From CAMEON01 sp045577755 (GTDB lineage Bacteria; Bacillota; Clostridia; Oscillospirales; CAG-272): a stretch of DNA of 64,000 nt. The stretch lies in contig JAZNJA010000055.1 of NCBI GenBank assembly GCA_045577755.1, positions 1-64,000 of the forward strand, given 5' to 3'. This document shows, in pieces, positions 41,228 to 49,900 of this stretch (within the stretch, counting starts at the first letter, position 1; every line of letters starts with the position of its first letter). The translations under genes and the position numbers were made by a program. The notes beneath the pieces are model-generated. The model was given only the letters and a program-made list of their open reading frames with translations, had not been told where the DNA came from and ran no database searches.

Positions 41228-42697
41228 TCAATCGGCGTACAGATCACCGTAATAGATGTTATTCTCCTCGGTGGCTACGGGACGGTAGGCAAAGAGGAAG
41301 CGGGCGTTATCATAGCTGACGGGCTCGTCGGTGGGTTGCTTGGACATGATGCGGCTGTCCGAGCCGTGGTCGTAGCGCAGGGCGGTACCGCCCTCCTCGT
41401 CCTCGGCCAGCATGAAGACGTGCTGGGGGCCGCCGTCGGAGGGATGGGGATTGACGAAGATGATGTCACCCGCCTGCAGGTCCTCGATGCGGGTGATCCG
41501 CTCAAAGCCCATCTCGCGGCACCAGCTGTGGAGGTTCGATACCACACAGCCCTGGACGGTGGGCTGATCCGTAAAGCCCGCGCGGTAGAGGATCCAGTCC
41601 ACCAGGCGGTCACAGCTGGTTCTGTGGGGCCTGTGGTTGATACCGGGGTTGGTGCAGGAGTCGCCGTACTTGAAGCGCTCGGCGCGGGCATACTCGGTGA
41701 TGTACTTGCCCTCGCGGAGGAGGTTGCACTGGAGCAGGGAGTAGGGGGTATAGACGATCTCCCCCTTCTCGTTGGCTACGCGGTAGCCGAACTCCTTCTT
41801 GGAGTCGCACCGACGCTTGGCGTTCTCCAGGGTGGAGAAAGCATCTCCCAGGACGTTATCCTCGGGGAGGTGGAGCCTGTCCTCGTAGAGGCAGACGTAG
41901 AAGCCCTTTGGGACCTCGGGAACCGGAGCTGCCTCGCCCTTATCCTCAGCGATGTAGGCCTCAGCCTCGGCGCGATCGGCGCAGAAGGCGATCTCGCCGA
42001 TGAGGAAGGTATCTCCCGCCTCTACGTAGTTGGTGTAGTCCAGGCGGAAGCCGTCATTGAAGCGCGTGGTCCAGCCGCGGGTATCCTCGTCAGCCTCGAA
42101 GACGACGTACTGCCAGACCCGCTCCCCGAAGAACTCGGAGTCGCCGCCGTAGATCTGGGTCATGGAATACGCCGCCTTGGGGGATCTCCGATCCTCGGTG
42201 GCGTAGAACAGCTCAAAGGCACCGCCCCATTCGGCCTGCACCTTGAAGACGATGACCTTCTTTTCCTCGGGGGTGAAGGGGACGTAGCTCTTACCGTCCT
42301 TGGAAGCGGGGTAGCCCGCGGCCTCAAACATTTTGCTGACATCCCATGGGATACCGGGGTCTCTGGACTCGCTGCGGGCAATGAACCGTACCCCCTCGTC
42401 ACAGCTCTCGGGATAGGCGCCTGAGCCGCGGCGGAAGGCGGTATCCAGCAGCTCCTCGCTGAGGGCGGTCAGATCAATTCGGGTGGGATCGGGAATAAGG
42501 TAGGGGGACTCGGTCTCGGGCTCGGTGGGGACCTCGGTGACCTCCTCGGTCGGTGCTTCGGTGGGAGCCTCGGTCTCCACGGTCTCGGGAGCCGTGCTCC
42601 CCTCGTCGGGAGGCGTAGACGGCTCGCCCGTACAGGCGGCGAGCGTCAGCAGGAGGGCGGCGAGCGCGATGGATATGAGCAGGTAGGTTTTCCGCAT
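41228..42697 (-). CDS. Lipoprotein with C-terminal NlpC/P60-like cysteine peptidase domain
   Basis: 489 residues from the ATG at 42697. Lipoprotein signal with Cys about 22 (LTLAAC) and a Thr/Glu/Pro linker. A middle all-beta region (about 70-250) has no family I recognise. An SPOR-like stretch may lie near 265-320 (GFYVCLYEDRLHL, FSTLENAKRRCD). The C-terminal ~150 residues look like an NlpC/P60 or CHAP-type fold: catalytic Cys in TSCDRLVDWILYRAG, His in PQHVFMLAED, and DLQAGDIIFVNP between them. Likely a surface cell-wall peptidase. It has its own promoter and shares the intergenic region with the GH36 gene. Confidence 0.7.
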   Translation of the reverse strand: MRKTYLLISIALAALLLTLAACTGEPSTPPDEGSTAPETVETEAPTEAPTEEVTEVPTEPETESPYLIPDPTRIDLTALSEELLDTAFRRGSGAYPESCDEGVRFIARSESRDPGIPWDVSKMFEAAGYPASKDGKSYVPFTPEEKKVIVFKVQAEWGGAFELFYATEDRRSPKAAYSMTQIYGGDSEFFGERVWQYVVFEADEDTRGWTTRFNDGFRLDYTNYVEAGDTFLIGEIAFCADRAEAEAYIAEDKGEAAPVPEVPKGFYVCLYEDRLHLPEDNVLGDAFSTLENAKRRCDSKKEFGYRVANEKGEIVYTPYSLLQCNLLREGKYITEYARAERFKYGDSCTNPGINHRPHRTSCDRLVDWILYRAGFTDQPTVQGCVVSNLHSWCREMGFERITRIEDLQAGDIIFVNPHPSDGGPQHVFMLAEDEEGGTALRYDHGSDSRIMSKQPTDEPVSYDNARFLFAYRPVATEENNIYYGDLYAD

Positions 42698-42731
42698 GGT
42701 GATACCATCCTTTCGTGTTTTTGACAAAAGA

Positions 42732-42761
42732 ATTATACCATATCTCCTTCGATGTTGTCAA
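42732..42761 (-). promoter_or_regulatory. Promoter of the NlpC-like lipoprotein gene
   Basis: Minus strand TTGACA (42756-42761), 18 bases, TATAAT (42732-42737). Confidence 0.8.
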
Positions 42762-42820
42762 TGCCGCCCATTCAAATCGTGTATTTTAGTCTGTTTTTTC
42801 TGCCTTTTGGTCTCATTCTC

Positions 42821-42849
42821 TTGACAGATGTTTTCAATTGAATTATAAT
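42821..42849 (+). promoter_or_regulatory. Consensus promoter of the GH36 gene
   Basis: TTGACA (42821-42826), 17 bases, TATAAT (42844-42849), both boxes perfect; the gene starts 61 bp later. Confidence 0.9.
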
Positions 42850-42909
42850 GAACTCGTACGGTCTTCATGCCGTACAATACACAACGCTTACGCGGAAAGG
42901 AAGTCCTCT

Positions 42910-44811
42910 ATGCATACCGTTCCCAATTTCTCTTTCCAATACAGGAAAAAGCCCTTTAATCTGGCCGACGTCACCGTGACCCCCACCGAATACGGCCGCC
43001 TCTACGAGTACGCTGACGGCCTGCGTATCGAGCTGCACATTGAGGAATTCACCGCCTACAATGCCATCAAGTGGACTCTTTGGTTTGAGAACACGGGCGA
43101 GCACGACAGCGGACTCATCAGCGACATTCTGGATTGCGACGCGACCTGGTGCTTTGCGGACGCCTCGGGCAAGACCCCTCCCCTCTCCCTCTTCAACACC
43201 GACGGCTGCGCGGGCTATGAGGCCTACCTGTACTCCGACCGCATCGCCGAGGAGTGCAAGGTCCACGAGACCAAGCTGGGTCTGGGCGCCTCCCGCTCCT
43301 TCCACCCCATGGGCGGCCGCTCCTCCAGCGGTCAGATGCCCTTCTTTGAGTTCTACACCCCCGGCCGCGGTCTCATGGCCGTCATCGGCTGGTCGGGCCA
43401 GTGGCACGCCCGCTTCGCCCACACCCAGGGGGACACTCTGGAGATCAAGAGCGGTCTGGAATACACCGCCTTCAAGCTCCATCCCGGTGAGCGTATCCGC
43501 ACCTCCTCCATTCTGCTCATGGAATTTGAGGGCACGCGGATACAGGGCAGTAACAAGCTCCGCCGTCTCATCAAGAACGAGCTGTGTCCCTTCACCCCCG
43601 AGCAGTTCCCCTTCGCCCTGGAGGGCATGGGCATGACCACCGAGCGCCACCTGTACCACCTGAACAAGTACCGCGAGCACGGCGTCAAGGCCGACTACTA
43701 CTGGATCGACGCGGGCTGGTACGGCAAGGGCGGTACCCCCGGCGCCGGTGACTGGTACAAGGAGGTGGGCAACTGGCAGGTTCGTCCCGACGAGCATCCT
43801 GACGGGCTGAAGGACGTGGTCAAGACGGTACACGACATGGGCATGAAGTTCCTGCTCTGGATGGAGCCTGAGCGGGCCTACCCCGGGACCGACCTGGCGG
43901 TACAGCATCCTGACTGGCTCTATCCCCTGGACGGCTTCTACCTCCTCCTCCGCCTGGACAAGGACGAGGTGCGGGAGTACCTCTTTGACGTGATCTGTCA
44001 CTTCATCGATGAGCTGGACATCAAGTGCTTCCGTCAGGACTTCAACATGGAGCCTCTCCAATCCTGGCGCATCACCGACGAGATGGACCGCGGCGGCATG
44101 AACGAGATCAAGTACATCATGAACCTCTACCGCCTGTGGGATGACCTGCGGGCCAAATATCCCGATCTGGTCATTGATAACTGTGCCTCGGGCGGCCGCC
44201 GCATTGATGCCGAATCCCTGTGCAGAGCCATCCCCATCTGGCGTACCGATGCCTTCTGCGAGGCCAACCTGGACGCTGACGCCATCCAGACCCAGATGTT
44301 CGGCTACAACCGTCTGGTTCCCTGCTCGGGAGGTGTCTGCAAGCAGCCCGGTGACACCTACGCCACCCGCAGCTCCTACGCCCCCGCCTACGTGGGCAGC
44401 TGGTGGTGGACTGATCGCCCCGACCGCCCTGAGCCCACCGAGGAGGTCTTCGCCTGGATGAAGAGGATGTGCGACGAGTACCGCTCTCTGCGTCACTTCT
44501 TCTCCTGTGACTTCTACCCCCTGGAGAACGTGGGCTGGAGCTACGCCCACGGTGGCTGGGCCGCCTATCGCTACGACAGACCTGAGGAGGGCGACGGCAT
44601 GATCATGGCCTTCCGCCGTGCCGGCTCGAACTCCATCACAGCCTGCTATCCCCTGGAAGGGCTGGATCCCGAAGCTGTCTACACGGTAACGGATATCGAC
44701 ACCAAGGAATCGGTGGATATATACGGCAGCACCCTGGTGAGCAAGGGCTTCACCGTAGTGATCCCCGAGCCGTATCAGAGCAAGATCCTGCTGTACAAGC
44801 GCAAGGCGTAA
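42910..44811 (+). CDS. Alpha-galactosidase (GH36)
   Basis: 633 residues from the ATG at 42910 (AAAGGAAG upstream). N-terminal beta-sandwich, then the GH36 barrel: YYWIDAGWYG at 263-272, FLLWMEPER at 314-322, nucleophile Asp377 in CFRQDFNMEP, DNCASGGRRID at 423-433, and acid/base Asp447 in IPIWRTDAFC. It hydrolyses alpha-galactosides (raffinose type or host glycans); some GH36 members prefer alpha-GalNAc, which the nearby nag genes make worth considering. No signal peptide, so cytoplasmic. Single-gene transcript with its own promoter and terminator. Confidence 0.92.
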   Translation: MHTVPNFSFQYRKKPFNLADVTVTPTEYGRLYEYADGLRIELHIEEFTAYNAIKWTLWFENTGEHDSGLISDILDCDATWCFADASGKTPPLSLFNTDGCAGYEAYLYSDRIAEECKVHETKLGLGASRSFHPMGGRSSSGQMPFFEFYTPGRGLMAVIGWSGQWHARFAHTQGDTLEIKSGLEYTAFKLHPGERIRTSSILLMEFEGTRIQGSNKLRRLIKNELCPFTPEQFPFALEGMGMTTERHLYHLNKYREHGVKADYYWIDAGWYGKGGTPGAGDWYKEVGNWQVRPDEHPDGLKDVVKTVHDMGMKFLLWMEPERAYPGTDLAVQHPDWLYPLDGFYLLLRLDKDEVREYLFDVICHFIDELDIKCFRQDFNMEPLQSWRITDEMDRGGMNEIKYIMNLYRLWDDLRAKYPDLVIDNCASGGRRIDAESLCRAIPIWRTDAFCEANLDADAIQTQMFGYNRLVPCSGGVCKQPGDTYATRSSYAPAYVGSWWWTDRPDRPEPTEEVFAWMKRMCDEYRSLRHFFSCDFYPLENVGWSYAHGGWAAYRYDRPEEGDGMIMAFRRAGSNSITACYPLEGLDPEAVYTVTDIDTKESVDIYGSTLVSKGFTVVIPEPYQSKILLYKRKA

Positions 44812-44833
44812 CCTGCCCTGACGGCATCTATAC

Positions 44834-44870
44834 AGAAAAGAGCAGATCCCCCGTGGGTCTGCTCTTTTCT
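44834..44870 (+). terminator. Terminator after the GH36 gene
   Basis: AGAAAAGAGCAGATCCC pairs with GGGTCTGCTCTTTTCT (44855-44870) around a short loop, U-rich 3' end. Confidence 0.85.
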
Positions 44871-45003
44871 TATGGACGGCCCCCCTGCCGGCGGGATGGG
44901 CATCCCCCCGCGCCCAACGTTTACCTCGCTCCACAGGGAAAGTCCCTGTCCCACACGCTTTCGGGAGAGAGGCCTGTAATCAGACGCCATACGCAGACAA
45001 AAA

Positions 45004-45036
45004 AATAAGGACGAAACACTTCGTTTCATCCTTATT
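45004..45036 (-). terminator. Terminator of locus B
   Basis: On the minus strand AATAAGGATGAAAC-GAAGT-GTTTCGTCCTTATT, followed by TTTTT, 11 bp after the PqqD-like stop codon. Confidence 0.9.
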
Positions 45037-45046
45037 ATACAGAGTA

Positions 45047-45313
45047 TCATTCGTCAAGAAGCTGATTGCTCCGCAGCATTTCGACGAACTCCTCTGCTTC
45101 GGCGCGGGCGGATTCCAAATCCAAGCCGTCGTACTTTTCCATGAGAGCAGTAACCATAGTTTCCATATCCGTTCCGGCCATCATCAGTTCCCACATGAAT
45201 CGGGCGGTGGTATTCAGCGTCACCACCACACTGTGGTGATTGGGGACGATCGAGACAGCGATCGATTCACCAGCCACCTCCGAAACCGCGAATTCATACT
45301 TAATTTTCATCAT
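45047..45313 (-). CDS. PqqD-like peptide-binding protein (locus B)
   Basis: 88 residues from the ATG at 45313 (AAAGGAG, six-base spacing). It matches the PqqD fold: a beta N-terminus, then VVVTLNTTARFMWELMM, the family's LN-x-TA-x-x-(I/M)WEL signature, and a helical C-terminus ending FVEMLRSNQLLDE. PqqD-type domains bind leader peptides of ribosomally made, modified peptides and hand them to the enzyme. Here it is the last gene of the run containing a small peptide and an HprK-like kinase, which makes leader binding a reasonable guess. No radical SAM or other modifying enzyme is beside it. Confidence 0.82.
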   Translation of the reverse strand: MMKIKYEFAVSEVAGESIAVSIVPNHHSVVVTLNTTARFMWELMMAGTDMETMVTALMEKYDGLDLESARAEAEEFVEMLRSNQLLDE

Positions 45314-45406
45314 ACGGTGCTCCTTTCGCGCTGTAATCAGCCCGTTAGAGTATTTTTCATATACATCCGTCTCTGTCACGGTCACACCGCCGTGAAGCGG
45401 GCCGTG

Positions 45407-45925
45407 TCAAGGGATGATCACGCCACCGGGGCCGATCTCGATGCCGGGGTGTCTTTCCTCGTAATCAGCCTTGGCCTGTTCAAACCAAAGAAAAAATCCC
45501 TCTATATCAGCAAAGCTGTTGAAGAAATCCAACTGCTCCTGAGACGTCATAGCGGAATATTCCTCATAGGTCGGGCTTGGGGCGGAAGGCGTATTGTCCT
45601 GAGTTTCCTCCCCCTCCGTCTCCCCTGTAACCTCGTCATTCGCCGCCGTATCCTCGGGGGGCGGGACCTGGGAGTCCTGGGTGACGTCGGGATCCGACAT
45701 CACGTCGGAGCTTGTCTCTTGGGTCTTTGGCTCGGTTTCGGTTCGGTCCGGGGATACGGGATCCGTCTGCACGGCAGGATCGGTACTCACGGTCTCGGCG
45801 AGGGACACGGCCGGATCCTCCGCAGGCCCACGGCCGCAGGAAACGCAGAGGATGGCAAAAAGCAGTATCGCTCCGAAGAGGCCGGCGCGTATTGTTCTCT
45901 TTTGTTTATCGGTAAAGGTTCTCAT
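45407..45925 (-). CDS. Ser/Thr/Glu-rich lipoprotein (locus B)
   Basis: 172 residues from the ATG at 45925; no good ribosome site is visible and a TTG at 45955 is the alternative. Lipoprotein-type signal AGLFGAILLFAILCVSC, then about 100 low-complexity residues rich in Thr, Glu, Asp and Pro. The last ~45 residues form a helical motif (YEEYSAMTSQEQLDFFNSF, IEGFFLWFEQAKADYEE) like a short C-terminal element seen on other Clostridia surface lipoproteins, function unknown. It lies between the small peptide and PqqD genes, after an RNA hairpin, and may be a surface partner of the giant protein. Confidence 0.65.
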   Translation of the reverse strand: MRTFTDKQKRTIRAGLFGAILLFAILCVSCGRGPAEDPAVSLAETVSTDPAVQTDPVSPDRTETEPKTQETSSDVMSDPDVTQDSQVPPPEDTAANDEVTGETEGEETQDNTPSAPSPTYEEYSAMTSQEQLDFFNSFADIEGFFLWFEQAKADYEERHPGIEIGPGGVIIP

Positions 45926-45933
45926 AATTTTCA

Positions 45934-45976
45934 GATAGACCCGGATCTGTTGCAAAAAACCGATCCGGATCTATAG
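45934..45976 (-). terminator. Stem-loop after the locus B peptide gene
   Basis: Minus strand ATAGATCCGGATC and GATCCGGGTCTAT form a 13-bp stem (one mismatch) around a loop containing TTTTTT. It follows the peptide stop codon by about 13 bp and probably lowers or processes downstream transcription. Because CCGG is palindromic the arms also read as a 15-bp near-direct repeat (45941-45955 and 45965-45979). Confidence 0.6.
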
Positions 45977-45988
45977 CAAGCTGTTCGC

Positions 45989-46174
45989 TTAGTCGTCATC
46001 GGGGAACGTGGGGGGAGTGTTGGTGTTACTACCTAAACCAATCTCACCGTCGATATCAGGGTCCATACCGTTGTTGAAGTAATCCACATTGTTACCCACA
46101 ACAGAACTCAGGATGTTCTTATCGCCGTTCTCAACAATGATGCTCATTTTCGCTTTCGTGTACTTCTCCTTCAC
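45989..46174 (-). CDS. Small peptide, candidate modified-peptide precursor (locus B)
   Basis: 61 residues from a GTG start with AGGAGG about ten bases upstream; a longer frame would include an RNA hairpin. The N-terminus KEKYTKAKMSIIVENGDKN, ending ILSS, aligns without gaps to the locus A peptide (Lys2, Tyr5, Lys7, Val14, Asp18, Ile21, Ser24 identical). The C-terminal part differs: Asn/Gly/Asp-rich, no Cys, ending NTNTPPTFPDDD. No signal peptide. It sits 54 bp after the HprK-like kinase gene and is flanked by hairpins on both sides, typical of an abundantly made peptide. Confidence 0.72.
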   Translation of the reverse strand: MKEKYTKAKMSIIVENGDKNILSSVVGNNVDYFNNGMDPDIDGEIGLGSNTNTPPTFPDDD

Positions 46175-46198
46175 AGAATATTCTCCTCCTTTCTTCAG

Positions 46199-46228
46199 CC
46201 TATGGGATCCTCGAAGGGCTCCCATAGG
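46199..46228 (-). promoter_or_regulatory. Hairpin between kinase and peptide genes, locus B
   Basis: CCTATGGGA (minus strand) pairs with TCCCATAGG across 12 bases, directly after the kinase stop codon and about 14-19 bases before the peptide's AGGAGG. Likely an RNA processing or stabilising element; no U-run. Confidence 0.6.
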
Positions 46229-46933
46229 TTATTTCATTTTGAGAGCCGCCGTGGTCATGACACGGTTGCTCAAGAGAACCGCTTCCTCGTCCGCGCGATT
46301 CTCCAGCATGAATACGGGTATTTCCCGGCTGAGCTGTAAAACACCCGTCAAAAGCAATTCACGGTTTTTCGGTACCCGTAGCTTGTTCAGCGTTTGGGAT
46401 ACGATTGCGGGAATCGCGTCCTCAGGAGACAGCGCGGTGATGCGATTCTCCGTCGCTTGCCTGAGGAAACAGATCCCGGCCAGGGGCACCCGCATATTGA
46501 TGTTGATGCCGTCCTTTCCACACCAGGGAGTACCGTAGGCATACCATGCTCCGTCCACCCGCCGCAAGGCAGGCTTATCGTCGTTGAACACCTGCACCTC
46601 CTCGCCGAAGACGGATCGCCACAGGCGGGTATGGGTGCTTTTTCCCACCCCGCTGGGGCCGGAAAAGAGATAGGCCTGTCCCTTATAGGCAATGGCCGAG
46701 GCATGGAGCATCAGACCACCGTGCGCGAGCAGACGGATATAGAAGCGCGACCCCGATTCCATGTAGCAGCACAGCTCATGGGAAACGTTTTTCCAAAGCT
46801 CCGGACGGTAATCCTCTTCGCGGATCACGATGTCGGGAACGCGGTCGCTTTCGTATCGGTATGCCCCGATGCGGGGGGCTAAGCCCCCCGTTTCGGGCAC
46901 TTCCACAAGTAGGTCAGCGATTTTGCAGAGCAT
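46229..46933 (-). CDS. HprK-like P-loop kinase, locus B
   Basis: 234 residues, shorter than the locus A kinase at its N-terminus. Core features are the same: MLHASAI at 75-81, P-loop GPSGVGKST at 92-100, HTRLW, and NDDKPALRR with Asp118-Asp119 in the HPr-kinase Asp-pair position, then AYGTPWCGKDG. Here the Asp pair is intact, whereas locus A has Gly-Asp. It starts 5 bp after the giant surface protein stop codon without its own ribosome site, so translation is coupled. Predicted to phosphorylate the adjacent peptide or a surface-protein part; this is inference. Confidence 0.75.
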   Translation of the reverse strand: MLCKIADLLVEVPETGGLAPRIGAYRYESDRVPDIVIREEDYRPELWKNVSHELCCYMESGSRFYIRLLAHGGLMLHASAIAYKGQAYLFSGPSGVGKSTHTRLWRSVFGEEVQVFNDDKPALRRVDGAWYAYGTPWCGKDGININMRVPLAGICFLRQATENRITALSPEDAIPAIVSQTLNKLRVPKNRELLLTGVLQLSREIPVFMLENRADEEAVLLSNRVMTTAALKMK

Positions 46934-46938
46934 GGAAT

Positions 46939-49900
46939 TTACTGATTCGAGCTTTCAGGCAGAGTCTGGATCACCTCGACTACCGAGCCGGTATCCGAGA
47001 CGACCTGCAGCTTGACCGTGAGGTTCTCGATGGCGGCGGCACCGGCCAGAGTGAAGCGGAAGGACTTGTTACCGCCGAAGCACTCCTGAACCATCTCATC
47101 GGTGAACACGTAGCTCTTGATGGTCTTCACGCCGTTGGCAGTCCACTCAGCGACCACACGGAAGGAAACACCGTGGTTCTCGTAGGTATCGCCGGTCATG
47201 AAGGTAGCGGTGGAGCCATTGACCTGAGCCTTGAAGTCAACGGTCAGATTGCCGTTCTCGTCAACCTTCGCGCCAAGCTTGCTATCCTCGGCAGGATCGT
47301 TCTTGATAAGGTAGCGGCCGAAGACGTAAGAGGAGGTTGCCTGATTCCAGATGGGCAGAAGAGCGCTGGTAGCGTCTGCGTAGCAACCCTCAGCAATGAT
47401 CACGCGGTTCTTGTCGATCTTGATGGTACCGGAGGCTCTGGTTGCGGAGTAGCTCTTACCGGTCAGGTAGCCGCCCTTGAAGACCACGAGGTAATCAGCG
47501 GTCAGGGTCTTATCCTGAACGTCAAGCACCACGCCGTCATAGACCAGAACGACGCTCTCGGTGTGATCCTTGATCAGGTAGACGGTATCCTTGCCGGTGG
47601 TCTTCTGAGCCTCGGCCATAGCGGCGGCGATGGAGTTGAAGAACTTCGCCTCATCGGAGCCCTCGGTCATGACCTTGACCACGGTATCAGCGGGGATGAC
47701 GGTCCAGACATTCTCCTCGATCTCGTAGGACATGTAGCCCTCGGCTACAGCGTTGAAGAAGGGAGCGGAGTTTTCGTAGTCATCGGGGGTGTTCTCAGGA
47801 TCGAAGCCGTAGAAGGTACCGCCGTAGACGGTCACGGTAGCCTTACCGGAGATGAAGTACTTGGAGTTCTGTCTGTCCTTATCGTGACGAACGATGAGGT
47901 AAGACGCGTCATCAGCGGTGGTTTTGAACTCGCCGCCATTGATGACCAGGTCGCCGCCGTGAGTCACGTGGATCAGACCGCTCGTGCCCTCGGTGGTGTA
48001 CTTACCGTTCTCGATGGTGACCAGAGTCTCGGTGCCAACGACCCAGATCAGAGGATACTCGGTGTTGGAGATCATACCGTCGCCGTCCTTGCTGTCCTTA
48101 ACGGTGATCCGGCAGTTATCCATGAACAGGAACAGGTACGCGTCAGCGTTGTTGGTGATGGTATGGCCGTTGAGATCCAGCACAGCATTGACGTTGCTGG
48201 GGCTGTTCACATTGTCCACACGGGTACCGCCAACGTAGTTGATAGCGGGGTTGTAGTAATCGCCGAAGCCGGTTGCGCCGCCGATAGCAGCAACAACGTC
48301 GTCCTCACCGTAGACCAGATCGACCAGCAGGATGACGGTTTCACCGTCGGTGCAGGCGTTGAAGGCATCCATGAGAGATGCGTAGTAGGTCGTGCCGACC
48401 TGAGCTACGGCCTCCTCAACGGTCAGGGTGCCGGGAACGACCTTCACATAGTAGCCGTCGATGGCATCGGGAGTGCAGTTGATATCGAAGACGCCTGCGG
48501 TCTTACCGTCAGTAGCAACGCTGAGATCCTTCAGAGTGACCGTGACGTCGGTCCAGTTGAAGTACTCAACGGAGTAGGTAAGCTCGGGCATCTGGTTGCC
48601 TGCGACCATGTTCAGATCGTCAACGGTGATCACGATCATGGGCTTGACAACGTAGGTTCCGTCGGCCTGAGGCTCAGCGCCGTAGCCGATCTCGCAGAGG
48701 TCGCTCACATCGGAGGAGAAGGTACCGCCGGTGATGAAGTTCTCATCAGCCAGCTTGCTCTCGCCCTCGGTGTAGTAGGCCACAGCCTCACCGTTGGCGG
48801 ACTGGAAGGTACCGCCGGTGATGCTCACGACGGGAAGCTCGTAAGCGGAGTTTGCGCTTGCCTCAATGACAACCGCGTCACCGGTTGCGGTAGCTCCGTT
48901 GTTGTTGGGAGCGTACGCGACCTTATCGCCGGTAGCGATGAAGGTACCGCCGGAGATGTTGATGGTACCGGACTTAGCCCAGACAGCGGTCTTACCGGAG
49001 ATCACGCCGTCGGAAATGGTCAGAGTACCGTTCTGAGGCCAGTAGATCGCCATATCGGAGTTGGGAGCCGAGACGTTGGGAACACCCACGTAGCCACCCC
49101 ACTTGGAAATGGTGACGTTACCGGCGTAATTGCCGTTACCCTGGATAGCGGGATAATCGCCGTACGCGGTCAGGGTGACGCCGCCCTTGACGGTTACGTT
49201 ACCGCCGCGGAGATAGACAGCGTTGCCGGTCTGGGACTTGATGATGGTGCGCTGGGACAGATCGCCAACGCCCTGGATGGTCAGGCTGCCGCCGTTCACG
49301 TAGAAGGCGTCGCCCTGAGCGTCGATGATGATGTTCTTGACTGCGAAGATGCACTTCTCCAGCTTGAACAGAGGACCGTCGTGAGTGCTATTGATGGTAT
49401 ACTTCATACCGTCATTCATCTCGAGGGTACCGCCGTTGGGATCATCAAAGACGTAGGTCTTGTTCAGAGTAATATTGTCGAGGATCACGTAGTTCACGTA
49501 TCCGGTAGCTGCCAGACCTGCGTTCCATGCCTCGTCGAAGTCGGCATAGAAGGTGGTCTGACCGTTGGCGACTACCTTAACGATGGCCTTCTGAACCGTC
49601 AGAGTGCCGGGGATCACCTCAACAGCGTACTCGTCATTCATGAAGACGTATGCATCCGCGGTGATCTCGTAGGTGCCCACGCCGTTCAAAACGACCTCAG
49701 GCTTACCAACGACCAGGAGCAGGCCGTCCTCGGCCACGTCGCCAAAGTCGGTGGTGTAGGTGAACTCGGGAAGCTTGTTGCCGTTGACGATGGTGATATC
49801 GTCGAACTTCACGGTGATCACAGGCTTAACAGTCCAGGTACCGTCACCGTTATCGACAGCCTTGAAGCCCTCGGTCACGGTATCGGTGGTCTCGCCCATA

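Noticed and set aside
45047..46933. Lasso peptide or sactipeptide cluster
   Set aside because: No asparagine-synthase-like cyclase, transglutaminase-like protease or radical SAM gene is present around either peptide.
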